Shown here: piece by piece, positions 16,125-25,183 of the stretch
Layout: every line of letters starts with the position of its first letter
Numbering within the stretch: position 1 is the stretch's first letter
Assembly: GCF_900156545.1 (NCBI RefSeq)
Contig: NZ_FTNW01000001.1
Location: forward strand, 434,001-498,000
Source of the DNA: Aquipseudomonas alcaligenes
GTDB lineage: Bacteria > Pseudomonadota > Gammaproteobacteria > Pseudomonadales > Pseudomonadaceae
Reading direction: 5' to 3'
DNA length: 64,000 nucleotides
Translations under genes and position numbers: made by a program
The notes under the pieces: generated by a model
Databases searched by the model: none
The model's input: only the letters and a program-made list of their open reading frames with translations
What the model was told of the DNA's origin: nothing

Positions 16125-17738
16125 ATGATTCGCATCACCGAACTGTCCCTGCCCCTCGACCATGCCGCCGACGAATTGCGTCAGGCCATCGTCCGTCGCC
16201 TGGGCATTGCCGACGCCGACCTGCTGAACTTCACCGTGTTCAAGCGCAGCTATGACGCGCGCAAGAAGAACAGCGTGATCCTGTTCATTTACATCATCGA
16301 CCTGGAAGTGCGCGACGAGGCGGCCCTGCTGGCACGCTTCGTCGATGACCCGCACGTGCGCCCGGCGCCGGACACGAATTACTACCCGGTCGGCCAGGCG
16401 CCGGCCGGGCTGAGCGAGCGCCCCATCGTGGTGGGTTTCGGCCCCTGCGGCCTGTTCGCCGCACTGCTGCTGGCGCAGATGGGCTTCAAGCCGATCGTGC
16501 TGGAGCGTGGCAAGGATGTACGCCGGCGCACCAAGGACACCTGGGCGCTGTGGCGCAAGAAGACCCTGACGCCCGAGTCCAACGTGCAGTTCGGCGAGGG
16601 TGGGGCGGGGCTGTTCTCCGACGGCAAGCTGTACAGCCAGATCAAGGACCCGAAGTTCTACGGGCGCAAGGTGATGCACGAGTTCGTCCGTGCCGGCGCG
16701 CCGGAAGAGATCATGTACGTGAGCAAGCCGCACATCGGCACCTTCCGCCTGACCGGCGTGGTGGCGGCCATGCGCGAGGAGATCATCGCTCTCGGCGGCG
16801 AGGTGCGTTTCGAGAGCAAGGTGACCGACCTGCTGATCGACGACGGCCAGCTCGAAGGCGTGGTGCTGGCCAGTGGCGAGACCCTGCGCAGCCGCCATGT
16901 GGTGCTGGCCCTGGGACACAGCTCGCGCGACACCTTCCGCATGCTGCATCGCCAGGGCGTGTTCATCGAGGCCAAGCCTTTCGCCATCGGCTTCCGTATC
17001 GAGCACCCGCAATCGTTGATCGACCAGGCGCGCCTGGGCAAGTACGCCGGCCACCCGGAGCTGGGTGCCGCTGACTACAAGCTGGTACACCACGCCAAGA
17101 ACGGTCGCGCCGTGTACAGCTTCTGCATGTGCCCGGGCGGCACCGTCGTGGCCGCCACCTCCGAGCCGGAGCGCGTGGTGACCAACGGCATGAGTCAGTA
17201 CTCGCGCAACGAGCGCAACGCCAACTCGGGCATCGTCGTCGGCATCAACCCGGAGCAGGACTTCCCCGGTGGCCCGCTGGCTGGCGTGGAGTTCCAGGAA
17301 CGTCTCGAATCGCGTGCCTATGAACTGGGTGGGCGCGACTACTGTGCGCCGGCGCAGCTGGTGGGGGATTTCATCCGCGGCACGCCGTCCAGCGAGTTCG
17401 GCGAGGTGGAGCCTTCGTACAAACCCGGTGTGCGCCTGGGCGACCTTGCGCCGTCGCTGCCGGACTACGCCATCGAAGCGATTCGCGAGGCACTGCCGGC
17501 TTTCGGCAAGCAGATTCGTGGCTTCGACCGGGATGACGCGGTGCTGACCGGCATCGAGACCCGTACCTCGTCGCCGGTGCGCATCACCCGCGACAACGAG
17601 ACCCTGCAGAGCCTCAACCTCAAGGGCCTGTACCCGGCCGGCGAGGGCGCCGGTTACGCCGGCGGCATCCTCTCGGCGGGGGTGGATGGCATCAAGGTCG
17701 CCGAGGCGGTGGCCAAGGCGATCCTGGCGGGCCACTGA
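16125..17738 (+). CDS. FAD-dependent oxidoreductase (COG2509-type)
   Basis: A 537-residue flavoprotein from ATG 16125 (the upstream in-frame ATG at 16065 gives a poorly coding leader). After an about 90-residue N-terminal domain comes the dinucleotide-binding 'VVGFGPCGLFAALLLAQMG', then the family signature 'FGEGGAGLFSDGKLYSQIKD', and a C-terminal FAD motif 'LYPAGEGAGYAGGILSAGVDG'. The substrate is not known; the group is annotated as uncharacterised dehydrogenases. Its stop overlaps the next start by one base, so the two are co-transcribed. Confidence 0.85.
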   Translation: MIRITELSLPLDHAADELRQAIVRRLGIADADLLNFTVFKRSYDARKKNSVILFIYIIDLEVRDEAALLARFVDDPHVRPAPDTNYYPVGQAPAGLSERPIVVGFGPCGLFAALLLAQMGFKPIVLERGKDVRRRTKDTWALWRKKTLTPESNVQFGEGGAGLFSDGKLYSQIKDPKFYGRKVMHEFVRAGAPEEIMYVSKPHIGTFRLTGVVAAMREEIIALGGEVRFESKVTDLLIDDGQLEGVVLASGETLRSRHVVLALGHSSRDTFRMLHRQGVFIEAKPFAIGFRIEHPQSLIDQARLGKYAGHPELGAADYKLVHHAKNGRAVYSFCMCPGGTVVAATSEPERVVTNGMSQYSRNERNANSGIVVGINPEQDFPGGPLAGVEFQERLESRAYELGGRDYCAPAQLVGDFIRGTPSSEFGEVEPSYKPGVRLGDLAPSLPDYAIEAIREALPAFGKQIRGFDRDDAVLTGIETRTSSPVRITRDNETLQSLNLKGLYPAGEGAGYAGGILSAGVDGIKVAEAVAKAILAGH

Positions 17739-18460
17739 TGAAACTCGACGACATCAAGAAGCTGCAGCAGAAGAAGTACCGCGCCGAGTTCGGCTACTTC
17801 CTGGTGGAAGGCGAGCATCTGGTGCTGGAGCTGCAAAAGGCCGCCGAGCACAACCCGCTGCTGCAGCGCAGCCAGCTGTATGTCACCGAGGCTCATGAGC
17901 AGTGGCAAAGCCCGTTCAAGACCCAGGTGATCGGCGAGCGGCAGATGGCGCAGATCTCCGACACCAAGACGCCGCAGGGCATCATCGCTGTGGTACCTAT
18001 GTTGGAGAGCGCCGCGCCGGTCGTCGCCGGTGAACGCGCCATCTATCTGCACGAGGTGCAGGACCCGGGCAATCTCGGCACCATTTTGCGCACGCTGGCC
18101 TGGTTTGGCGGCCTGCGCTGCCTGCTCAGCCCCGGCAGCGTCGATCCCTACAACCCCAAGGTGGTGCGCTCCAGCATGGGCGCGATCTTCCATGTGCCGC
18201 TGGAGCTGGATGTCGAGCTGGACTCGCTGCTGGAGCGCTTCCCGCGCATCGCCTGTCTGGATATGCAGGGCGAGCCGCTGCAGTCCGCCGGCTTCGCCGA
18301 CTTCGACTGCTATCTGTTCGGCAACGAGGCCCGTGGCGTACCCCGCGAGCAGTTGGGCGCGTTGGGCGCGCGGCCGTTCACCATTGCCGGCTGTGGCGCC
18401 ATCGAGTCGCTTAACCTGGCTACCACCGTGAATATCTGTGTGTACGAGCTGAATCGGTAG
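17738..18460 (+). CDS. SpoU/TrmH-family RNA 2'-O-ribose methyltransferase
   Basis: A 240-residue enzyme with an N-terminal substrate-binding domain (about 1-90) and a SPOUT knot domain carrying the three SpoU motifs: 'DPGNLGTILRTL' (motif 1), 'LFGNEARGVP' (motif 2) and 'IESLNLATTVNICVYEL' (motif 3). These motifs bind S-adenosylmethionine and the ribose being methylated. The RNA target (rRNA or tRNA) cannot be told from sequence. Translationally coupled to the upstream oxidoreductase gene. Confidence 0.88.
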   Translation: MKLDDIKKLQQKKYRAEFGYFLVEGEHLVLELQKAAEHNPLLQRSQLYVTEAHEQWQSPFKTQVIGERQMAQISDTKTPQGIIAVVPMLESAAPVVAGERAIYLHEVQDPGNLGTILRTLAWFGGLRCLLSPGSVDPYNPKVVRSSMGAIFHVPLELDVELDSLLERFPRIACLDMQGEPLQSAGFADFDCYLFGNEARGVPREQLGALGARPFTIAGCGAIESLNLATTVNICVYELNR

Positions 18461-18555
18461 CGCGGGTTGCCCGAAGCGGATGGCTAACCTGTTTGCCTGG
18501 ACAGCTTTTCATTCAGTAGATTGCACGGTTTCCTCTCTGTCTCGGGTCTTGCGTC

Positions 18556-19788
18556 GTGTCCGCCGAATCTTCCGTCTATCGCCAGCCCGGTTTTCTGCCG
18601 TTCCTCGCCGCCCGCGTGCTGGCCATGTTCGCCGTGCAGATCATGGCCGTGGTGGTGGCCTGGCAGGTCTATGACCTGACGCGCGACCCGATGAGCCTGG
18701 CCTATGTCGGCCTGGCGCAGTTTCTGCCGATGCTGTTCCTGTTGCTGCCGGCCGGCGACCTGATCGATCGCTACGACCGCAAGTGGATTCTCGGCCTGAG
18801 TTGGGCGGTGGAGGCGGTATGTGCCGGCGTGCTGCTCTGGCTGTCGCTGGCTCATGGGCCGGTCGAGGCGTTCTACGGCGTGCTGGTGGCCTACGGTTGT
18901 GCTCGCGCCTTTACCGGGCCGGCACTGTCCAGCCTGCTGCCGCAGATCGTGCCGCGCGAGCGCCTGGCGGCGGCCATCGCCGCCAACAGCATGATCGTGC
19001 GCGCCTCGACCATCTCCGGTCCGGTTATCGGCGGCGGGCTCTATGCGCTGGGTGGCGGCGAACTGACCTACTCGCTGTGTCTGCTGTTCTTTGCTGCCGG
19101 CGTGTTGATGCTGAGCCTGGTGCAGGTGCGTTACCGCGAGGACAGCAAACCGTTGGAAGCGACCGCCTGGAAACGCTTTACCGCCGGCATTCATTTCATT
19201 CGCACGCGGCCGATCATCCTCGGCACTATCTCGCTGGATCTGTTCGCCGTGCTGCTGGGCGGCGTGGTGGCGTTGTTGCCGGTGTATGCCCAGGAGGTGC
19301 TGCACGTGGGGCCGACCGGCCTCGGCATCCTGCGCAGCGCCATGGCCATCGGCGAGGTTCTGGTCGGCTTCTACCTGAGCCTGCGGCCGTTCAATCGCCA
19401 TGTGGGCATGAGCATGTTCTTCGCGGTGGCGGTGTTCGGTGTGGCCAACCTGGTGTTCTCGTTGTCCAGCCTGTTCTGGCTATCGTTCGCTGCGCTGGTG
19501 GTGGCGGGGGGGGCGGACATGGTGAGCATGTACATCCGCTCCTCGCTGATCCAGTTCTCCACCCCGGACGTTATGCGCGGCCGGGTGAATGCGGTGAACA
19601 TGCTGTTCATCGGCTCCTCCAACGAGCTGGGCGAGTTCCGCGCCGGCAGCAGCGCCGCCTGGCTCGGCGCCGTACCGGCAGCGCTGCTGGGCAGCCTGTG
19701 CACGCTGGGTGTGGTCGGTGGCTGGATGTGGGGCTTCCGCAGTCTGCGGACGGTGGACCGTTTCGAGGATGCGGCGCCGAAGCCGTAG
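18556..19788 (+). CDS. MFS transporter, EntS-like exporter family
   Basis: A 410-residue protein with about 12 hydrophobic segments. The cytoplasmic loop between segments 2 and 3 has the MFS motif A variant 'GDLIDRYDRK', and later 'STISGPVIGGGLYALGGG' fits helix 5. It resembles the transmembrane-secretion-effector/EntS group, which exports siderophores or small drugs, but the substrate is unknown. It starts at GTG 18556 with no strong ribosome site, so the start is less sure than the frame. Confidence 0.85.
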   Translation: MSAESSVYRQPGFLPFLAARVLAMFAVQIMAVVVAWQVYDLTRDPMSLAYVGLAQFLPMLFLLLPAGDLIDRYDRKWILGLSWAVEAVCAGVLLWLSLAHGPVEAFYGVLVAYGCARAFTGPALSSLLPQIVPRERLAAAIAANSMIVRASTISGPVIGGGLYALGGGELTYSLCLLFFAAGVLMLSLVQVRYREDSKPLEATAWKRFTAGIHFIRTRPIILGTISLDLFAVLLGGVVALLPVYAQEVLHVGPTGLGILRSAMAIGEVLVGFYLSLRPFNRHVGMSMFFAVAVFGVANLVFSLSSLFWLSFAALVVAGGADMVSMYIRSSLIQFSTPDVMRGRVNAVNMLFIGSSNELGEFRAGSSAAWLGAVPAALLGSLCTLGVVGGWMWGFRSLRTVDRFEDAAPKP

Positions 19789-19941
19789 GGCGGCGACATG
19801 GTGACTGAAGCCACTGTTGCGTCGGCTCAGGCGCTGGGTTGTTGTAGCCAAGAGGTGTGGCAGTGTGTTCGGGGGCCTTGTGCCCATCTCGCGGCTTGAG
19901 AAGGCAGGTTATGCCGATGCCTGCTGCCCTGTAGGCAACCA

Positions 19942-19965
19942 ACAGCCCTGGGTATGCAGGGCTGT
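19942..19965. terminator. Hairpin in the gap between the MFS and OprD genes
   Basis: ACAGCCCTG / CAGGGCTGT with loop GGTATG lies between two convergent genes. A T-run is lacking on both strands, so termination is possible but unproven. Confidence 0.4.
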
Positions 19966-19991
19966 GGTGAGGCGCCGCGACGGTTGCGGAT

Positions 19992-21263
19992 TTACCAGAG
20001 CGATAGCGTGTAGCTGAGGATCAGGCGGTTCTCGTCGAGGTCGTTGCCGAAGTTGGAGCGGGTGGTCGCATTACGCCACCTGATACCGACGTTCTTCAGC
20101 GGGCCGTCCTGGAACACGTACGCGATGTCGGTGTTGCGCTCCCACTCCTTGCCTTCGGACTGGCCGGCGCCAAGGTCGACATTGTCGCCGGAGAGATAGC
20201 GCGTCATGAACGTCAAGCCTGGGATGCCGACGGCGGCAAAGTTGTAGTCGTAGCGTGCCTGCCAGGATTGCTCGTCCTTGAAGGCGAAGTCGCCGATCTG
20301 CACGTAGTTGACCAGGAAGGGGTCGGTACCGCCGATATAGGCGTAGCCTGTGTCGCCGCTCATCTTCTGGTAGCCCAGGCCGAAGGCATGGCCGCCGAGG
20401 GCATAGGTGAACATCGCGCCGAAAGCCTTGTTGTCGACGTTGGTGTTGCCGTCGTCGGTGGAGCGGGCGAAGCGCAGGTCGCTCTTGAGGCTTTGCTTGT
20501 CGCCCAACGGCAGCACGTGCACCGCACTGAGGATGTGCTGCTGGTAGAAGTTGTCCAGCGCGCCGTAGTGGTAGGCGGTGCTGAGCTGGTCATTCCACTT
20601 GTAGGTGGCGCCGGCGAAGTTGAATTCGTCGCTGTCCACCGCATCCGTACCAGTGAAGCCACGGCCAGTTCCGGTCGTCATGACCATGGTCTCATGGTCG
20701 GAAGAGTCACGCTGGTTGACCCGGCTCAGTTGGCCGGCATCAAGTGTCAGCCCGGCGATTTCCTGGGAGTTCACCCAGCCGCCCTGGAAGCTTTGCGGGA
20801 GCAGGCGCGAATCGTTGGCCTGGACCACCGGCAGCTTGGGCATCAGGGTGCCGGCCTTGAGTACGCTATTGGACACCTTGACCTTGGCGGTGACGCCCAG
20901 ATCGCCGTAATCGTCCTGGGCGCGCCCGGTCTCCTTGTCGCGTTGCAGCAGTCCCGTGCCTGCGCGATCCGGGCTGGAGTCGAGCTTCAGTCCCAGGGTG
21001 CCGATCGCATCGACGCCGAAACCGACGGTGCCCTCGGTGTAACCGGACTCGTAGCGCAGCAGAAAACCCTGCGCCCATTCCTCGGCCTTGGACTGGCCCT
21101 TGCTGCCACCCTCCTGGCGGAAGTCGCGGTTCATGTAGAAGTTGCGCAGTTCCACGCTGGCTTTGCTGTCTTCGATGAAGGCGGCCTGGCTGATGGTTGG
21201 CAGAGTGAGGCTGGTGCCCAGCGCGGCCAGGGCCACGCTAAGGGCGAGGGGGGACTTGCTCAT
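19992..21263 (-). CDS. OprD-family outer-membrane porin
   Basis: A 423-residue porin. ATG 21263 after AGGACA gives a typical signal peptide ending 'ISQA', so the mature protein starts near AFIEDS. The sequence has the OprD pattern: 'ELRNFYMNRDFR', 'EWAQGFLLRYESGYT', 'GVGFGVDAIGTLGLKLDSS', 'SYTLSLW' at the C-terminus. Family members are 18-strand channels for basic amino acids, aromatics or carboxylates. The substrate is unknown; the downstream-coded neighbour (same strand, upstream in transcription) is a periplasmic hydrolase. Confidence 0.9.
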   Translation of the reverse strand: MSKSPLALSVALAALGTSLTLPTISQAAFIEDSKASVELRNFYMNRDFRQEGGSKGQSKAEEWAQGFLLRYESGYTEGTVGFGVDAIGTLGLKLDSSPDRAGTGLLQRDKETGRAQDDYGDLGVTAKVKVSNSVLKAGTLMPKLPVVQANDSRLLPQSFQGGWVNSQEIAGLTLDAGQLSRVNQRDSSDHETMVMTTGTGRGFTGTDAVDSDEFNFAGATYKWNDQLSTAYHYGALDNFYQQHILSAVHVLPLGDKQSLKSDLRFARSTDDGNTNVDNKAFGAMFTYALGGHAFGLGYQKMSGDTGYAYIGGTDPFLVNYVQIGDFAFKDEQSWQARYDYNFAAVGIPGLTFMTRYLSGDNVDLGAGQSEGKEWERNTDIAYVFQDGPLKNVGIRWRNATTRSNFGNDLDENRLILSYTLSLW

Positions 21264-21374
21264 TGTTATTGTCCTCGGCTGGTGATGGCGACCGGTATTC
21301 CGGTCCGGTTGCAGCGAGGGGGAATAAACCACTTTGCCGCATTGGCGGCCTCTAGACATTGGTCGAGTCGCGTC

Positions 21375-22232
21375 TCACTCAATCCATTGCGGGTAATAGC
21401 CGAGCGCGCGCTGCGCTGACTCGTCGTGGGCGGGGATAACGGTGAGTTGCGGATGCTCCTGCAGCAGCCGGTGGACTCTTTCCAGTTGCAGGCGGGTGCC
21501 GTCTGGATCGTTGTCGACCATGCGTTTGCTGAGCCAGAACTTCTCTTTGGGGCCGGTGAAACCTTGCAGACGCCAGCTGGTGTCGCCGGTGAAGAAAAAG
21601 CGTCGGCCGTCGTCGAGGGTCAGGAACAGGCCGATTGAACCGGGGGTGTGCCCCGCCATCGGGACCAGCACCAGGCTGCCATCACCAAACAGATCGTGGC
21701 TGGACTCGAAGCCCATGAATGGCTGTGCATCGAACTGGAAGGGGACCCAGCGGATGGCATGGCTGAACTGACTGGGCAGGACCGCGGGCGGGGTGGCGAT
21801 TCGGCTGAACTCGATCTCGTCATAGGGCGCCCACACCGGCACTTCCGGATAGTCGACCAGGCCCGAGGCATGGTCCCAGTGGCTGTGAGTGAGCAGGATG
21901 CGGTCGATACTGATGCCGTCGCGGTCCAGTTGGTCGCGTACCGGCGTGACCTTCCCGTAGCGCAGCAGCGGCTTGTCGTACCAGGGCATTTCCGTTTCGA
22001 ACTGCTGGTCCACCTTGCGCCCCAGAGAGGTATCCAGCAGCAGGGTGGCCGCATGGTGCTCAATCAGCACTGCAACATGATTGGCGATGGCTTTCTCGGT
22101 CCATGCGCCGCCCTCCACGGTAAAGGCATCACGGGTTTCGGTCTCTGCCGTCTTAACCAAGGTAAAGCGCAGCCCGGCGGCCTGTGGCGCGCTGGTGATA
22201 GCCAGTAGCAGCACGAATAGCAGTGGGCGCAT
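21375..22232 (-). CDS. Periplasmic metallo-beta-lactamase-fold hydrolase
   Basis: A 285-residue protein with an N-terminal signal peptide (MRPLLFVLLLAITSAPQA). The ATG at 22232 is chosen over 22310 because it creates that signal. Zinc-ligand motif HxHxDH is present as 'THSHWDH' (His116, His118, Asp120, His121), then 'MAGHTPGSI', 'FFTGDTS' and 'VIPAHD'. The fold covers lactonases, thioesterases and other hydrolases; a lactonase-type activity is plausible but not shown. It lies between an OprD porin and a divergent TetR regulator. Confidence 0.85.
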   Translation of the reverse strand: MRPLLFVLLLAITSAPQAAGLRFTLVKTAETETRDAFTVEGGAWTEKAIANHVAVLIEHHAATLLLDTSLGRKVDQQFETEMPWYDKPLLRYGKVTPVRDQLDRDGISIDRILLTHSHWDHASGLVDYPEVPVWAPYDEIEFSRIATPPAVLPSQFSHAIRWVPFQFDAQPFMGFESSHDLFGDGSLVLVPMAGHTPGSIGLFLTLDDGRRFFFTGDTSWRLQGFTGPKEKFWLSKRMVDNDPDGTRLQLERVHRLLQEHPQLTVIPAHDESAQRALGYYPQWIE

Positions 22233-22437
22233 GGCGGTTTCCCTTGTGCGGGCGGATGAGCCGCATGCACAGGTGCGCGCCTCTCCGCGTTGTTGGCGAA
22301 ACTGAGCCATGCGTTGAGCACGGCGTGACTCAGGGCATTTGTCGTTACAGTGGCTGTCGGATGGATCGGTGTCCGAACCGATGCACTGGCGCGTTATCGG
22401 GGAGTGTTCAGAGGCGCTGCCGGATTTGGCTGGATAT

Positions 22438-22457
22438 TATACAGACAGGTCTGTATA
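22438..22457. promoter_or_regulatory. Palindromic operator upstream of the TetR-family gene
   Basis: A perfect 20-base inverted repeat: TATACAGAC, AG spacer, GTCTGTATA. It sits about 60 bases ahead of the tetR ATG and contains -10-like TATA sequences on both strands. The length, symmetry and position fit autoregulation by the TetR-type repressor and possibly control of the divergent hydrolase gene. Confidence 0.75.
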
Positions 22458-22519
22458 TTCAAGCGCGTATTTTTGACTGGGGCGGGCTAGCCGTCCAGTT
22501 GCGACTGCCGGAGGAGTCG

Positions 22520-23071
22520 ATGGCATCCAGCAAACGTGAACAATTGCTCAGTACTGCTCAGGTCCTGTTCGCTCGGGAGGGCTATCACGCTACGGGTATT
22601 GATCGCATCCTGGCCGAGTCGGGTGTGGCCAAGATGACGCTGTACAAGCACTTTCGCTCCAAGGAAGAGCTGATCCTGGCTGTGTTGGAGCGCCGCGAGC
22701 GTGAAACTCTCGAAGGGCTGGCGTTGTTGCGCGCCAGCTGCGAGCCCCGAGAGGCGTTGTTGCGCACCTTCGATGCCCTGCAGCTCTGGATTCATCAGGC
22801 GGATTTCTGTGGCTGCAGCTTCATCCATGCCGCCGCCGAGTTCCATGACCGCGAGCACCCGATTCATCAACGGGCGGCAACGTTCAAAGTCGCTGTGTTC
22901 GGGCACTTCCACATGCTATTGCAGGTGGTGGACCCCGCCCGGGCCGAGCAACTGGCATGGCAGCTGATGTTTCTACTGGAGGGTGCGCTCAGCATCGCTC
23001 ACGTGCAGGGGCCGGCCGACCAGGCGTTGCACGCGCGGGCTGCTGCCGAAGTATTGCTGGGCGCTCGCTGA
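22520..23071 (+). CDS. TetR/AcrR-family transcriptional regulator
   Basis: A 183-residue regulator. ATG 22520 follows GGAG; longer readings back to 22223 have no support. Residues about 8-55 form the TetR helix-turn-helix ('AQVLFAREGYHATGIDRILAESGVAKMTLYKHFRSKEELI'), then a ligand-binding domain with 'FCGCSFIHAAAEF'. It belongs to the group with a Cys-rich sensor-like segment, so a reactive compound is a possible ligand. The palindrome at 22438-22457 is its probable operator. A Kef-type antiporter gene converges with it one base beyond the stop. Confidence 0.85.
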   Translation: MASSKREQLLSTAQVLFAREGYHATGIDRILAESGVAKMTLYKHFRSKEELILAVLERRERETLEGLALLRASCEPREALLRTFDALQLWIHQADFCGCSFIHAAAEFHDREHPIHQRAATFKVAVFGHFHMLLQVVDPARAEQLAWQLMFLLEGALSIAHVQGPADQALHARAAAEVLLGAR

Positions 23072-23072
23072 C

Positions 23073-25031
23073 TTAGGCGCCTCCGAGCAGCCGAGCCTCG
23101 CCGGCCTCGATCGCCTGCAGGGGGCCGGACAGCAGCACGGTGTCGCCTTCGCGAAGCTGCGGGCGCTGCCCGATGGGCAGATCGATGCCGTCGCGGCGCA
23201 CCGCTTGTACCTCCAGACCCAGTTCCTCCAGGTTCAGGTCATCCGCGCAGCGTCCGCAGGCAAACGCACTCTCTGGCAGGTTGACTGCATGCAGCAGCAG
23301 TCGAGGTTGCCCCTGGGCATCCAGCAGGTTGGCCTGGGCGCCGTGGTAAAAGCCATGCAGCATGCGGTAGCGGTTGCGTCTTACCTCGTCCAGGTGCTGC
23401 TGTACCCGCTGCTCCGGAATGCCCAGCATCACCAGGGCGTGAGAGGCCAGCATGAGGCTTGATTCAAGGACCTCCGGTACTACTTCGCTGGCGCCGGCGG
23501 CCTGCAGTTCGCTGAGACGGCTGTCGTCGCGGGTACGCACCAGAATCTGCAGTTCCGGGCAGTGCTGGCGCGCCTGCTCGACGATGTGCAGGGCCACGTC
23601 GGTCTTGTCCACGGCGACCACCAGCAGGCGTGCACGCGCGATACCGACGGCCTCCAGCAGGTCTCGGCGGCGCGAGTCTCCATAGTGCACGTTGCTCTCG
23701 CCGGCGCTGGCTTCTTCAACGCGCACGGGATCGTCGTCCAGGGCGACGAACTCCTGATTCTCGCGCTGCAGAAAACGACCAATGGATTGACCGACCCTAC
23801 CGTAGCCGCAGATCACGACATGCTGGGAGAGTTCGGCACTGCGGCTGGTGATCTCCTCCAGCGGACTTTCCTGTCCACCCTGGCGTCGCAGGGCTGCCGC
23901 CAATAGCGGCGCCCCTCTCAGCAACAGTGGTGTGAGGGCCATGGAGCAGAAGGCGGCTGCCAGCAGGATGCCGGCCAGGGGCGCCGCAACAAGGTGTTGC
24001 TGGCTCATCAGGGCAACCAGCGCGAAGAAGAACTCGCCAGCCTGCGCCAGTGCAACACCGCTGCGCCAGGCTGTCTCGTTGCTCTCGCCGCGCAACCTGA
24101 CCAGCAGCCATACCAGGCCAAGTTTGAGCGACATCAGCAGCAAGGTAGCTCCCAGAATGGCCAAGCCCTGGTCGGCAAAAAGCCGTAGGTCTATCAGCAT
24201 GCCGACGCTGACGAAGAACAGGCCCAGGAGAATGTCGCGGAATGGCCGGATATCCGCTTCGATCTGGTGGCGATAGTGGCTTTCGCCAAGCAGCATGCCG
24301 GCCAGGAAGGCTCCCAGCGCCATCGACAGGCCGAGCAGATGGGTCAGCCAGGCAGTGAGCAGTACGATGACCAGTGCGAGCATGACGAACAGCTCGGCGG
24401 AGTGCGACTGGGCCACCTCGTGAAACAGCCTGGGCAGGAGCCAGCGGCTTGCCAACAGAAGTCCGAAGAACAGCAACAGGGTTTTCCCGAGGGTCAGCGG
24501 CAGCTCCAGGTACCACGGTGCTCCACCCTGGCCGGCGACCACGGGTACCAGGGTCAGCAGCAGTACGGCGACCAGGTCCTGGAAAAGCAGTACGCCCATG
24601 GCGTTCTGTCCATGACCGCTGAATACCTCGCCGAGGCTAACCAGTTCCTTGCCGACGATTGCGGTGGAGGAAAGTGCCAACCCCAGGCCCAGCAGAATGG
24701 CACTGGCGGGTGAAACCCCGGCGAACCACAGGCTGATGGCCAGTACTGCGCCGCATAGGGTGACCTGGGCGCTACCCAGGCCGAATACCGTGCTGCGCAT
24801 GGCCAGCATGCGCGGCAGGGAGAACTCAAGCCCCAGGCTGAACAGCAGAAATACCACGCCGAGCTCGGCCAGCCTGGGCAGATCATGGGCCGAGGTTATC
24901 CAGTCCAGGGCGGCAGGGCCGACCAGCAGGCCAACGCAGAGGTAGCCGAGGACCGGCGGCAGGCGCAGGCGGCGGAACAGCGCGATGACCAGCAGCGAGC
25001 AGGCCAGAATGATCAGCAGGTCAGTAAACAC
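23073..25031 (-). CDS. Monovalent cation:proton antiporter, CPA2/Kef type
   Basis: A 652-residue membrane protein. The GTG at 25031 (GGGAGA about 8 bases before) begins directly with the first membrane helix, and the ATG at 25100 is rejected. About 12 transmembrane segments ('LGLGLALSSTAIVGKEL' is the conserved helix) are followed by an RCK/TrkA_N NAD-binding domain, 'HVVICGYGRVGQSIGRFL' at about 410-427, and a TrkA_C domain at the end. Related KefB/KefC release K+ in exchange for H+ upon electrophile stress; the nearby TetR suits this but the link is unproven. Confidence 0.9.
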   Translation of the reverse strand: MFTDLLIILACSLLVIALFRRLRLPPVLGYLCVGLLVGPAALDWITSAHDLPRLAELGVVFLLFSLGLEFSLPRMLAMRSTVFGLGSAQVTLCGAVLAISLWFAGVSPASAILLGLGLALSSTAIVGKELVSLGEVFSGHGQNAMGVLLFQDLVAVLLLTLVPVVAGQGGAPWYLELPLTLGKTLLLFFGLLLASRWLLPRLFHEVAQSHSAELFVMLALVIVLLTAWLTHLLGLSMALGAFLAGMLLGESHYRHQIEADIRPFRDILLGLFFVSVGMLIDLRLFADQGLAILGATLLLMSLKLGLVWLLVRLRGESNETAWRSGVALAQAGEFFFALVALMSQQHLVAAPLAGILLAAAFCSMALTPLLLRGAPLLAAALRRQGGQESPLEEITSRSAELSQHVVICGYGRVGQSIGRFLQRENQEFVALDDDPVRVEEASAGESNVHYGDSRRRDLLEAVGIARARLLVVAVDKTDVALHIVEQARQHCPELQILVRTRDDSRLSELQAAGASEVVPEVLESSLMLASHALVMLGIPEQRVQQHLDEVRRNRYRMLHGFYHGAQANLLDAQGQPRLLLHAVNLPESAFACGRCADDLNLEELGLEVQAVRRDGIDLPIGQRPQLREGDTVLLSGPLQAIEAGEARLLGGA

Positions 25032-25183
25032 GCAGGGTCTCCCTATCGACAGGTGCCGAGCATGCCGAAGCCTGACGGGGCCGTCCATGATCCGTGGCAA
25101 TACCTGGCCGCTGGTCGGCTCCTTCTCAAGTTTCCCAGGTGCACGCCGCCAACCATTTAGATGTCCTGTTCAGGTACGCCGCC

